64,000 nt of DNA, taken from positions 51,727,436-51,791,435 of the forward strand of contig CM077016.1 of the NCBI GenBank assembly GCA_039090855.1, in the 5' to 3' direction. Source of the stretch: Macrothele yani. Taxonomy: Eukaryota > Arthropoda > Arachnida > Araneae > Macrothelidae. Below are positions 20,613 through 31,785 of the stretch, piece by piece (position 1 is the first letter of the stretch; every line of letters starts with the position of its first letter). The translations under genes and the position numbers were made by a program. Under the pieces are notes generated by a model, which searched no databases, was not told the origin of the DNA, and saw only the letters and a list, made by a program, of their open reading frames with translations.

Positions 20613-22010
20613 CACTGAGTGAACGTTGAATTATAACCACCTACCTAATACTTCGTAAGTCCTCCTTTCGCCCTAGTACAGCAGCTATCCGACGTGGCAT
20701 CGATTCAACATACACTGAGTGATCACTGAATTATGACCACCTATCTAATACTTTGTAGGTCTTCCTTTTGCCCTCAATACAGCAGCTATCCGAAGTGGCA
20801 TCGATTCAACATACACTGAGTGATCACTGAAATATGACCACCTATCTAATACTTTGTAGGTCTTCCTTTTGCCCTCAATACAGCAGCTATCCGAAGTGGC
20901 ATCGATTTAACATACACTGAGTGATCACTGAAATATGACCACCTATCTAATACTTCGTAGGTCTTCCTTTTGCCCTCAATACAGCAGCTATCCGACGTGG
21001 CATCGATTCAACATACACTGAGTGATCACTGAATTATGACCACCTATCTAATACTTCGTAGGTCTTCCTTTTGCCCTCAATACAGCAGCTATCCGACGTG
21101 GCATCGATTCAACATACACTGAGTGATCACTGAATTATGACCACCTATCTAATACTTTGTAGGTCTTCCTTTTGCCCTCAATACAGCAGCTATCCGAAGT
21201 GGCATCGATTCAACATACACTGAGTGATCACTGAAATATGACCACCTATCTAATACTTTGTAGGTCTTCCTTTTGCCCTCAATACAGCAGCTATCCGACG
21301 TGGCATCGATTCAACATACACTGAGTGATCACTGAATTATGACCACCTATCTAATACTTCGTAGGTCTTCCTTTTGCCCTCAATACAGCAGCTATCCGAC
21401 GTGGCATCGATTCAACATACACTGAGTGATCACTGAATTATGACCACCTATCTAATACTTTGTAGGTCTTCCTTTTGCCCTCAATACAGCAGCTATCCGA
21501 AGTGGCATCGATTCAACATACACTGAGTGATCATTGAATTATGACCACCTATCTAACACTTCCTAGGTCCTTTTTTTGCCCTGAATACAGCAGCCATCCG
21601 ACGTGGCATCGATTCAACATACACTGAGTGATCACTGAATCATGACCACCTATCTAATACTTCGTAGGTCCTCCTTTTGCCATTAGTACAGCAGCTATCC
21701 TACGTGGAATCGATTCAACATACACTGAGTGATCACTAAATAATGACCACCTACTAATACTTCGTAGGTCCTCGTTTCGCTCTCAATACAGCAGCTGTCC
21801 GACGTGGCACCGATTCAACATACACTGAGTGATCACTGAATTATGACCACCTATCTAATACTTCGTAGGTCCTCCTTTTGCCATCAGTACAGCAGCTATC
21901 CAACGTGGCATCGATTCAACATACACTGAGTGATCACTGAATTATGACCACCTACCTAATGCTTCGTAGGTCCTCATTTCGATCTCAGTACAGCAGCTGT
22001 CCGACGTGCG
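20613..22010 (-). repeat. 101-bp satellite array, 14 units, derived from a Tc1 transposon end
   Basis: Units start ('cactgagtga') at 20613, 20713, 20814, 20915, 21016, 21117, 21218, 21319, 21420, 21521, 21622, 21723, 21823 and 21924. On the minus strand each unit encodes 'VESMPRRIAAVLRAKG' then '.PTKY' and a stop, then about 10 bp and the inverted end CAGTGATCACTCAGTG. That is the last ~21 codons and 3' terminus of a Tc1 transposase. The last unit runs into the rest of such an element. Central units are nearly identical and edge units diverged. Diagnostic sites (gaatt/gaaat, ttcg/tttg, gacg/gaag) suggest a three-unit higher-order period. Confidence 0.93.
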
Positions 22011-22983
22011 CATCAAGATGCCAAAAGCAGTTGGGAAGCATGGCCAACCAAGCTGTGTGTAATGCGGCATTTAATGCAGGTATGGAGGTAATTGGTTTAT
22101 CCAGAGACCTGATATGCCGTTCCATGGTGTTCCTAAAGTGCTCTATGGGATTTATATCGTGGGAGTTCGGAGGACAATCGATTTGCTGGAAGTCTGAACT
22201 GCCTTTCTTAAACCATTCCAGCACAACATTGGACCTGTGGGCTTGGCGCATTGTCATTTTGAACGATACTGTCGCCCCTCTGAAAAAAGTACAACATTAC
22301 TGGGTGTACAGAGTCAGCAAGCGATTCACGATAGTGGGTATCAATCATACGTCGTTCCACATGCAACAGGGGTCAAAGTTCTTCCCAGGTAGACAAACCC
22401 TACACCATAAAACAGCTTCCACCGGCTTCCACTGTGGAGACCATGAAGGATAGATCGAGTGACTCATGTTGTTTGCGCCAAATACATACACGGCAATTCA
22501 CGGAGTGCAGTAGAAAACGCGCAGACCAGCACACTTTTTCCAGTCATCCGACGTCCAACTAGAATGATCTTTGCACCAGGCGAATCTTTTTGCGTCAATG
22601 AGCCGTGGTTAGGAGAGGATGTCTCCGGGTCATGTACTGTTATAGCCCATATGTGCGAACGTGCGACACATGGTCACGATAAATACCGTTCCAGGTTGAC
22701 CTCTGTTGTACTGGGTACTCAACTGTTGAACAGTTCTGCGTCTGTTGGCCTGTAAGAGTCGTCGGACCCGGAGCTCACCTCTCACATCAACCTTTCGCTG
22801 TCCTGGGCAGTTTTGCCTCTGGAACGTTGTTTGACCATTTTCACGCCAGTCCTGATACACTTTACCTACGGCGGCTCACGAGCAACCCACCAGTTCAGCT
22901 CTTTGGGAAATCAAGGCACCGGCTCTCCAAGCTCTCACAGTATGTCCTTTCTCAAAGTCCGATAAATTCTTCAGTTTACCCAT
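21957..22983 (-). pseudogene. Tc1 transposase of the satellite-parent element
   Basis: The minus-strand start ATG at 22983 reads 'MGKLKNLSDFEKGHTVRAWR'. Later frames show 'VYQDWRENGQTTFQ', 'RRTVQQLSTQYN' and 'DINPIEHFRNTMERHI' (catalytic Glu region, with D at the normal SPD position), ending in the 'GPTKH' tail. Several shifts and stops interrupt it, and the central part around 22260-22630 is poorly preserved. Confidence 0.78.
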
Positions 22984-23262
22984 CACGCTCCGAAGTTTGC
23001 TACCTACTGCTCTACACACACCGCATACACCATACTGACAAAAGGCACCGGACACACCTTCAAAAGCAAATGAACAAATCCACTGCGTTGTTAAGATGCG
23101 CGGTACAGCTGCAAGCGGTACAAAAACATGCCTGCTTCTGACCGCGATCGTATCGCACTGCGACATTGAGTGAATATGTCGCTGAACTGATTTTGAGAAA
23201 GGAAAGATTGTTGGGTGTTATATTAGTGGGTTGTCCTTAAGAGAAACCGAGAGGCTTTTATA

Positions 23263-24464
23263 CACTGAAGAGCAATTGAATTAGAGATACCTGTCTAGTA
23301 ACGTGTAGCACCACCTTTCGCGCTGATGACGGCGGCGATTCGTCTCGGCATGTACTCGACAAGACAACGGAAGCGTTGGGAAGCCATACGGATCCACGAC
23401 CCCTGAACAAGCTATCACAGTTCACGAAGATTTGATGGAGGAGGTCATCCCTCTCGATGGCATCACAGATGTTTCCGATTGAGGTCAGGTGACCTAGCTG
23501 GCCAAAGAAGCTAGGCCACGTCGGTGGAGTGTTCATCCAACCATTCGGATACAATTCGGGAGCGATGGCACGGTGCATTGTCTCGTTACAGGATGAGGTC
23601 CCAAGTGGGATGTTGAAGACGCACAAACGTGAGCAAATGGTCGTCCAGGATATCCAGGTAACGTTGACCTGCGAGGTACAATGTCATACGTACCAGGGAT
23701 CTCATTTCAGTCCACGTAAACAGTCCCCAGACAAGAATGCAACCCCCACCAGCTTGAAGAGTACCCTGCTGGCAAGAAGGATCCATCGCTTCATGTGGTT
23801 TGCGCCGTATTCGTATCCTGCCATCCGCATGTACCAACGTGAATCTCGACTCATCAGTCCAGGCAACATTTTTCCACATGTGTAGGGTCCAGTGGCGATG
23901 TTCCCGCGCCCATGCTAATCTTTGCACCCTGTGATGTGTGGTCAGCAGCTGTACTCTCGTGGGACGATGGCTTCTGTACCCCATAGCGAGTTGATGGTTC
24001 TGCATGGTATGGCTGCTTACACGTTTTTGTGCACCATCGTTAAATTGCCGTGTGATTTCTTGCACTGTGGCCCGTTTATCCGCTGTTACAATGCGAGCTA
24101 GCCGACGATGACCCCGCTCATCCACCCTCTGTTGTCCACGGCAGTTGGCCCCTGCAGGGATGGTTTTACCGGATTCGATGTACTCACGGTGCACCCGTGA
24201 CGCAGTGGCTCGTGAAAATCCCAGTGCCTGCACGACTTCCGAGATGGAGTGACCTATGCGTCGGGCCCTGACAATTTGCCCACGATCAAATGCGCTTAGA
24301 TCCTACGTCTCACCCATACTGCGTCCGTCTCTTACTGATTCCCGTCGCATCACTCCTTATATTGTCGGATCGCTGCATACGTCATGTCGTATCCGTTTAC
24401 AGGGCCGCCCACAGCGCCACATTTGCATAACGCCAGCTGTCTCTAATTCAATTGTTTTTCAGTG
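23263..24464 (-). mobile_element. DD36E-type transposon nested in family F
   Basis: CACTGAAGAGCAATTGAATT at 23263 and the inverse end at 24464 are TA-flanked. It is the same family as 13641-14860, in opposite orientation. It interrupts the family F element just after 'gaggcttttaTA'. Confidence 0.92.
23295..24316 (-). pseudogene. DD36E-type transposase, inactivated
   Basis: The start codon on the minus strand at 24316 gives 'MGETKDLR' then a shift. The main frame runs 24233-23586 ('MQALGFSRATASRVHREYI', 'AWTDESRFTLVHADG', 'CILVWGLF', 'YLDILDDHLLTFV'). A stop precedes the second Asp ('*RDNAPCH'), and the Glu region is shifted and damaged. The C-terminal 'GGATRY' is at 23295. It is better preserved than the 13.8-kb copy around the second Asp. 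Confidence 0.85.
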
Positions 24465-24476
24465 TACATACCGACA

Positions 24477-25395
24477 TTAACTCTTTTGGATGTACTGAAT
24501 AAGTGGAAGACTCATGGCGTGCCTGAAGCAGCAAAATGTACCGTTAGACCAAAGAAAATCAGTGATAGAGGACGTCGAAATCTCAAAAGAGTCGTTACAG
24601 CTAATCGACGGAGTACTGCATAAGACCTCAGTGTACAGGTGAGTAAAAATGCTGGAATCTCGGTATGTACACGTAACATTCGCAGAGAACTTCATTCAAT
24701 GGGTTCGCGTGGTCGTGCGGCTGCCCACAATCCTTTCATCTCCACTCAGAATGCTACTCGTCGTTTAGCATGGTGTAAAGAACATTTATCGTGGACCGTA
24801 GATCAATGGAAACGGGTCCTATGGACTGATGAATCCAGATACACTATTCATTAGTCTGATGGCCGTGTGTGGGTATGGCGGCAGCCGGGGAACGCTATTT
24901 ACCACAGTGTACTGTTCCTACGGTCAAGTTTGGAGCTGGCAGTGTACTCGTGTGGGGGTGTTTTTCGTGGTATGGTCCTGACCCATTGGTTATCGTGGGC
25001 AAACCTGTTAACCAGCACGTCTACCTCGAAATTCTGGACAATTATGCCTTACCAACTCTGTGGCAATACTATGGAACCGAGCCTTGTTTGTACCAGTAGG
25101 ATAATGTACCGTGCCACAAAGCAAGGACTGTTATGGGATAGTTTGACGTTAATTCCGTATCGTGTGTGAATTGGCCAGCACAGAGCCCTGATCTTAATCT
25201 CGTAGAGCACCTATGGGATGAATTAGAGCGCGCATAAGAAGTTTGGAACCAAGGCCTGCTACTAAGCAACAGTTAGCGGCGGCATTATGTACTGAATGGA
25301 AGCGGATACCTATCGCTGTGCTCCAAAACCTTGTCGAAAGCCTGTCTCGAAGTGTCAGTCCATGCATTAAGACCAAAGTTGGACCGACACCGTAC
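24477..25395 (+). pseudogene. Family F Tc1 transposase (C-terminal two thirds)
   Basis: 'DVLNKWKTHGVPEAAK' continues the N-terminus left upstream of the nested insertion. Then 'NATRRLAWCKEHLSW', first Asp in 'VLWTDESRYTIH', '[13 protein letters not shown]', '[18 protein letters not shown]', second Asp in 'YQ*DNVPCH' and Glu in 'LNLVEHLWDELE'. At least four stops or shifts are present. It ends '..KVGPTPY' near 25397. Confidence 0.82.
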
Positions 25396-25722
25396 TAATG
25401 TATGTTAATAAATGCTATGTTGTGTTTCTCTTCTAGGTGTCCGGTGACTTTTGTCAACATAGTGTATATGCTACGTCGGTCGGCTAATCGGGCCCTCTAG
25501 GAAATCACGTGGCGAAAAGGCAGCATCCACTTTCGGTAGCGTGATCGTAGTTCAGTGATCACTCGGTGTAGAGTTATTACTTCTAGAGGACGCCAAGAAT
25601 TAAAGCCAAACGGCGAATACATAGCATCGTTCTCTTTGAGAGCAGCTTCATTATGGCTATTTAAGAACCCTATAGGCTCAGTAACAGGATTATTAAAATT
25701 CCTGCTGAGTAATTAAATTCCG

Positions 25723-26250
25723 TTTTTACGCTTTCCAACCGTAGGTTGAAGAAGATATATATGTTCCAGCTTTGTCCGTCTCTCTGTCTGTCCGCACGAT
25801 AACTCGCGAAAAAATGGTCCGATTTCGATGAAACCTTAGTACCTGGTAGGGAACAACCTGGGGACCAACCCTATCGAAAATGGGCGAAATGGGGTCAAAG
25901 GTCATGACATAGGAGCGGGATCCATTGCATCATCCTTATGCGTCATAACTTACGTAAAAATACTTCGATTGCGACAAAACGTTATTATGTTGTTTCGAAG
26001 GCATACTGAACCAGTTCTATTGAATATCATTGAAATGGTGTCAAAGGTCAGGGCACAGGAGCGCGATTTATTCCACAGCCTTTATCCTCATAACTTGACT
26101 AAAAATGCTTCTATTGCGACAAAACTTTAATATGTTGTTCCGGAGGTATACTGAACGAATCAATAGTAAGGGTGTGGATGAGGGTTTGTGTGCGCGCGAT
26201 TTCTGGTATGTTGAAAAGCGTATCATAATCAATGCATTGCATTATTTTAC
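25723..26250 (+). repeat. Interspersed repeat R1, copy 2
   Basis: It is the same as 12511-12958 ('tttttacgctttc.aaccgtag.ttgaagaag', 'tccgcacgataactcgcg') but with an extra partial ~145-bp unit. Both copies end '...aatcaatgcattgcat.attttactaact.gttg'. SINE-A copy 4 begins just after it. Confidence 0.75.
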
Positions 26251-26263
26251 TAACTCGTTGCTG

Positions 26264-26445
26264 TTGGTTTGTTTGGGTGGTTTAGCGACCACTGTGAGCA
26301 ACTCGATGGGCTATAAGCAGTATCCTGTCCCTAATTTAGGGCCAGTGGTTCCAGGGAAGGGAGAGAGACAGCGCCGTAACGTAAACACAGCATCCATGCC
26401 TCACTGCAATTCGAACCCGATACCATCTCGGACAAATGATCAGAA
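26264..26445 (-). mobile_element. SINE-A copy 4, 3' part (split by a LINE)
   Basis: The body and B-box part are diverged ('ttagcgaccactgtgagcaac'), breaking off at 'gatcagaa'. The missing head lies at 33829-33862 on the other side of the LINE. GATCAGAA is present at both junctions (26438-26445 and 33821-33828). Confidence 0.9.
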
Positions 26446-26458
26446 CTTCAAAATATCT

Positions 26459-26464
26459 TTATTG
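26459..26464 (-). promoter_or_regulatory. LINE polyadenylation signal
   Basis: AATAAA on the minus strand ('ggcaataaagatattttgaag') lies at the 3' edge of the LINE. Confidence 0.65.
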
Positions 26465-27965
26465 CCATAAAACCATATAAACAATATTTACAGTAAGTTC
26501 ACCGGGAACACTTGCCATTTTGGCATATTTTACACGGAAGACAAAAAGACTCAACAAACATACAGTATTGCGAAATTACAATGACAGAACACAGAAACGA
26601 GATCAATTTAACATTCTCCGTCTACCACAGAAAGCCAAAAAAAAAAAAAAAAAGAAAGCACCAGGTAATTCACAATAATGAACATTAAAATTAAACAAAA
26701 CACAAAATCTGTAAAACTGAACATTGTCAAAGGCCGCACAAAGTTAAAAATATTTAAGCATGTCATTCATGAAAAAAAAACATCAAGCCAGGAAAAAAAA
26801 ACCTTGCTCGTAACATGTACGCTACCACTAACAACATGATATACTGTTTTTTTTTCTGCCAGGCTGTAAAACTATATTTTACGACAGACATATTAATTCA
26901 TTAAGAATCATGAACCAAAATAAGCGTAAACCTTAACTCTAAAAAACCTGCTTAAAGCGGGTACGCTGCTTCTAATACAAAAATAGGCTCTTCTGTCTGT
27001 CTGTAAGTACCTCAATATTACATAAAAGAAAAAATATCGCTAAGTGAGACTATGAGCAACATAATTCGCAACAAAAAAAAACATTATACATACGAATCAG
27101 TTTCACTTGAAAACAAAAATCATCTACTTCTCAATCTATAAACACAGACGTTTTTCATCAACAAGTTGCGGAAAAAGTAGGTGAGTAAAAATCTCGTAGC
27201 ATTAGATGCAACAAACAAACAAAAAAGACTCATCATTCAGATGTGATAAATACAAAAAATTCAATGTACAGGATATATTGCAAATGTTGCTAAATTCAAT
27301 GGGAAGAATCGTAAATTAGAAGTACAGAAAACTGCATGACATTACAACAAATGAGCATTACATTATCTTAAAGAAACCGTCATTTTCATACAGAGAAAGT
27401 ACTTATTGCTAGACAAAAACTAAATAGCTAAATTAGTCTGTCACTTTAACAATAGGCTTGCAAAGACAAATACTACAACTGAAAAAAAAAACTCCAGACA
27501 TAGTAAAATTCTTATTAACCACTATGGGTTCGATAATGCAGAAAAAAAGACCATTATGTTATCGCTAGACAGTGCAAGCAACTTCAAGCATTCAATTTTC
27601 CCCAACAATAAATACAAAATCCAGTTATAAACGCGAATGATTAGGAAAAACCTTAACAGCACATGACGGTGCAACGTAATAACATAAAATACTCTCACGT
27701 GACACTCAATGAAGCAGAACAATTCATAAGACACTAACTTTATGAAATTGAACAGAGAAACGTAACTAGGTAGTCAAATAAAACGACATATTACCCAACA
27801 GTAATTTATGGAAAAAGAGGTTATGCCGAACACTTCGTCGGGCAACTAACATGCGTAAATATACAAAAATACTCACAACATAGTGCAAAAAAAACCCAAA
27901 AAACCAAAAAACGCTCCAGTACAATACGAAGGCAGAGATCGGACCACAACAAAATGTCGTGGACG

Positions 27966-30900
27966 TTACACGGTTAGTGTTACAATACCATTATTCGTAT
28001 TAAACCAGATATGACTTGGGGACCACTTAGCATGAAAACTGTCAAGACTGTTACTCGTCTCTGCAGTATCATACTCGACCTGCAATATCGCAGTCACAGA
28101 CTGACGGTATCTGCGACAAAGAAAACGTCTTGCCACGTTATAACGTCTAAGGGTAGGACAATCGACACTAATATGATAGTACTGATAAATTGTATATTTT
28201 GCTTGCAATATGAGAAAAATGCATACAGAATTGTGTGATGAAGCAGATGGGTGATGTGAGCGAAGAACATTATAATGAAACATGGTATGTAAAGAAGCAC
28301 AAACATTCTGAAGCAAAAGAAACATCAATGAAAACAAAGGCTGTAAAAACAAGCACATCGAGTAAGAGTGAAATACATCTCCCTCTGTATTGCAAAAATA
28401 ACATAGTGACGATGTAAGATGCCGAAAACGATGAAGGGTGCGTGGGGTTAATAAGCGACTATGTAGATGTAACCAATGGATATCCCTTGCCTTTGGAGAA
28501 GCCAAGGCGGTTAGTGGATCACTCCATGTTGCTGGTACTTCTGCCTCTGGCACGGAGGGAATCTGCATTGGATCGGTAAAATATGTAATGAAATGCCTAT
28601 AAATGAGTTTAGCAGATACTTGATGTGGAAGAAACGGCTGGTCATCTAGATAAATAAGGAACGGGAGACTGAGTGAGGCTGATGAGTTCTGAATAAGGCC
28701 ATTCTGATTGGCAAGTTGTGGGTAGAGTCTCTGAATGCAAATCTGGATATGCCGAAGTTGAGCACGATGAACAGGGGTATCTGCAAACAAGGGAGAAATG
28801 CGAGAAAGAGGTTTCCAAAGGAGATCAATGTCAACGAGTTGAGAGACCTTCACAACTCCACTGGCAAACCATGAGGAGTAGTGAAGGTACGAAGAGGTAG
28901 AAGAGTAGATAGCAGAGGAGAAGAAGAGGGGTTCTGCAAGGAGGTCATTAGTAGTGGAAGGGGGGAGTCGGACAGGATTCAGGGAGCGCCAAAGGGTAAG
29001 TGCAGACTTGTAAGTGTCAGGGAAATGAGTGGGAATGAATGGGAACAGGTCCATTCGCAGAAAAGTTTGAACTGTAAGGTGGGGACTCCGGGGGAAGAAC
29101 AGAGTATCGATAATGGTTTGCGTTGAAGAAAGAGGCGTTGAAAAAATCTTAAGAAAGTTATGAAGATGAAAGGCTTGAAATTTTCGAGTGATATCAGCAA
29201 GAGAGAGACCACCATACGAAATCGGAAGAGAAAGCGTGGAGCGATGCACCCAATGAATAATATTCCAAATGAAGTCCACAAAAGTTCTCTGCAGATGATT
29301 CAGCAAGAAAGGTGGCGGAAGGTGAGCAATCCAGCTGTGAAACAATTTCGGTTGCACAAACACAGTTAGTAGCATTGCCCGACTAAAAAATGAAAGAAAG
29401 GGTTTGAGCTGACGGAGAGGCGCAAGTCTTCGATTAATTCGATGAACGAGGGGGTTCCATGCTGCAGCAGCAACCGCCTCCGGTTTTCCGAAGTGCACAC
29501 CAAGAAATTTGACTACGTTGGAAGACCATCGGGCACCCCACGGACGGTCACCACGGGTCGCCCACGCTCCCGTCCATAAACCTGAGCATTTTTCAGTGTT
29601 TAAGGCTGATCCAGAAATTACGGCATATTCGTTATATGTTGATAATAAGATTCCAAACGAAGATTCTGTTCGTAAAAATAACGTCAAGTCATCGGCATAT
29701 GCAGTCAAGACAGTATGATGGTGCCGGGTGCACACAACTCCACGGGGGACAGAAGAAAGAAGTCGGAAACGGAGACAGATTAGAAGAGGTTCAAAACAGA
29801 GTGCAAAAAGTTGACCCGACAGGGGACAGCCCTGCCGGATACCGTTAGAATAAGGGATAGCAGAAGTAATAAAAGTCGAAGTACGAACCCGAAAAAAAGA
29901 GTTTGAATACAGATTAGAAAGAGCCTGGCAGAAGGAGGGAGGGAATCCAAAGCGTTGAAGGACAGTAAAGATATAAGTATGGTTAATGGAATCAAAAGCC
30001 TGTCGTTGATCAATATTAAAAATAGCAAGGGGTTCTGCTAGCTGGGATGCGAGAGTGTTAAGATCGCGGATCGTGGTAATATTAGAAGCGATAGAGCGGG
30101 TGGGAACAGTGTAAGTTTGGTCAGGATGAATTAAATAGGATAGAACAGGATTCAGACGGAGTGCGAGTAGTTTAGCAAAGATTTTATAGTCGGTATTAAG
30201 TATAGAGATGGGTCGCCAGTTAGATAAAATACCAAGATAGCCAGATTTAGGAATAAGGCGAAGCAGAGCAAAGCTGAAAGCATTGGAAGAAGAACTTGAA
30301 GACGAAAAAGGAAAGTATAACAACTGAGGAGAAGTGGCATGAGATAAGGAAGGAATGTTTTGTAGAATTTTAAGGAAAGCCCATCCTCTCCTGGTGAGGA
30401 ACGATCATTTAAACTGTAAATCGAATTACGGATTTCTTGAGGGGTGATCTGAGCATTTAGAGAGGACACATAGCATTCAGGAACTTGCGGAAGGTCTTGC
30501 AAAAGTGGTGCAGAAGAGGCTGGCTGTGTTAATGTACGTTGAAAACGTTGGCTATAATACGCATGAGTTTGATTACATATAACATATGGGTCAGTAGTTA
30601 CTGAGCCATTAGAGAGGGTGAGTTGTACAATGGTATTATTTTTTTCCTTCGTACCTCGAGGGAACGGAGACTGCGAAAAGGATCTTCTTCAAATCTGAGA
30701 AATGAGTATTTCAGACGGGTCAGTACATTTGAAACAGAGGCTTGAAGACATTCTCGTAATTTCGTTTCAAGGAGATCATAATCCGATGAGGTTCGTGGGA
30801 TTCGCTGAAGCGCGCGCCGGAGACTGTCCACAGTCATATTACGCCGGGTTCTGATAGTAAAAGAATATTTCTTCGCAAAAGCTACAACAGATTGTTTTGT

Positions 30901-31785
30901 CGAGATCCACAGAGCCGCTGGGTCGGAAACAAAAGACAATTGAGTAACAGCTTGAGTGATAATAAGAACAACTTCAGTATTAAAATCAGGATCTTGAAGA
31001 CATGAATCATCTAAAGACCAAACACTCGGCCGTGGAATACCAATAGACTGAAAACAGAGGGAAAGAATAACTGGCTTATGGTCTGAAGAAACAGAAGGTG
31101 CGTGATTGACTGAAATAATAGACGGACGAATAAAACGGGAGACATAAAATCGATCAAGTCTGGCTGCAGCACAATTTAAATGAATAGGGGGGAACCAAGA
31201 AAACTCTCGTTCAGTTGGGTGTAGATATCTGAAGGCATCTTGGAGGTCAAAGTTGAAGACAATCTGAGAGAGCTGAGAAACTAAAGAATGACGGCTTTCA
31301 TGTGAATTATCTCTATCAACGTAAGGTTGAAGTGTACAATTAAAATCACCAGCAAAAAGAATAAGGTCTGAGGGAGGAATATTCGCAAGAACGGCAGCAA
31401 CATGAACCAGGAGATCAGTAGCTTCATTATTATTTTGAGGTACATGAATATTTAATAGATGAATTCGACTGGACTGAAGGCAAAACGAAATACATTGAAA
31501 AACTCCCAGGCGGCTCTGGGACTCGACAATATTCTGTAATATAGAGTGAAATCGGGAATGAAATGCTATTGCAGTTCCGGACCCAACATGTGTCCTGTAA
31601 TTATGATAAAAAACATAAGGCCAGCGGCGCCAGCGAGCAAAATTGATTCCTGCCGAACAGTTAGTCTCTTGCAACATTAGAACATCCGCCTTTAAAGGTT
31701 GGACATCTTCAAAAGCCAATGCGTTTGCTGCTGACGCCGCTAAACCTCGGCAGTTAAAAGAAACAAATAGTACCTTAGAGTTCAT
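27966..31785 (-). pseudogene. LINE ORF2: APE endonuclease + reverse transcriptase, two frameshifts
   Basis: ATG at 31785 overlaps the ORF1 stop (ATGA). Residues 1-240 form an APE-type endonuclease: 'SFNCRGL', 'LMLQETNC', 'LILFAGDFNC' and 'SSDHKPV'. A shift near 30640-30660 leads to 'SSPGEDGLSLKFYKTF', and a second near 30310-30330 leads to the main reverse transcriptase frame: 'NWRPISILNTDYKIFAKLLA', 'NGIRQGCPLSGQLFAL', catalytic 'LTAYADDLTLF', then 'ISYGGLSL' and a C-terminal 'CYFCNTEGDVFHSYSMC' zinc-knuckle-like motif typical of L1/Tx1. The full frame would be about 1,270 residues. Only these two shifts interrupt it, so the insertion is young or the shifts may be sequence errors. Confidence 0.88.

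Larger units (their letters stand above)
23028..25464 (+). mobile_element. Tc1-type element (family F), itself split
   Basis: The left end CACCATACTGACAAAAGGCA and right end '..GACTTTTGTCAACATAGTG' are inverted and TA-flanked (23026-23027, 25465-25466). It is interrupted at a TA by 23263-24464. Without this it is about 1.24 kb. Related fragments are at 17793-18487 and 37045-37391. Confidence 0.88.
21924..25568 (-). mobile_element. Tc1-type element (family S), split by nested elements
   Basis: The 3' end CACTGAGTGATCACTGAATT at 21924 matches an inverted 5' end '..TTCAGTGATCACTCGGTG' ending 25568, followed by TA. The interval 23028-25464 is a later insertion. Removing it leaves an element of about 1.2 kb. 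Confidence 0.8.

Noticed and set aside
20613..22010. CRISPR-like array
   Set aside because: The 101-bp units have no alternating repeat and unique spacer. They are tandem copies of a transposase 3' end in a eukaryotic context.
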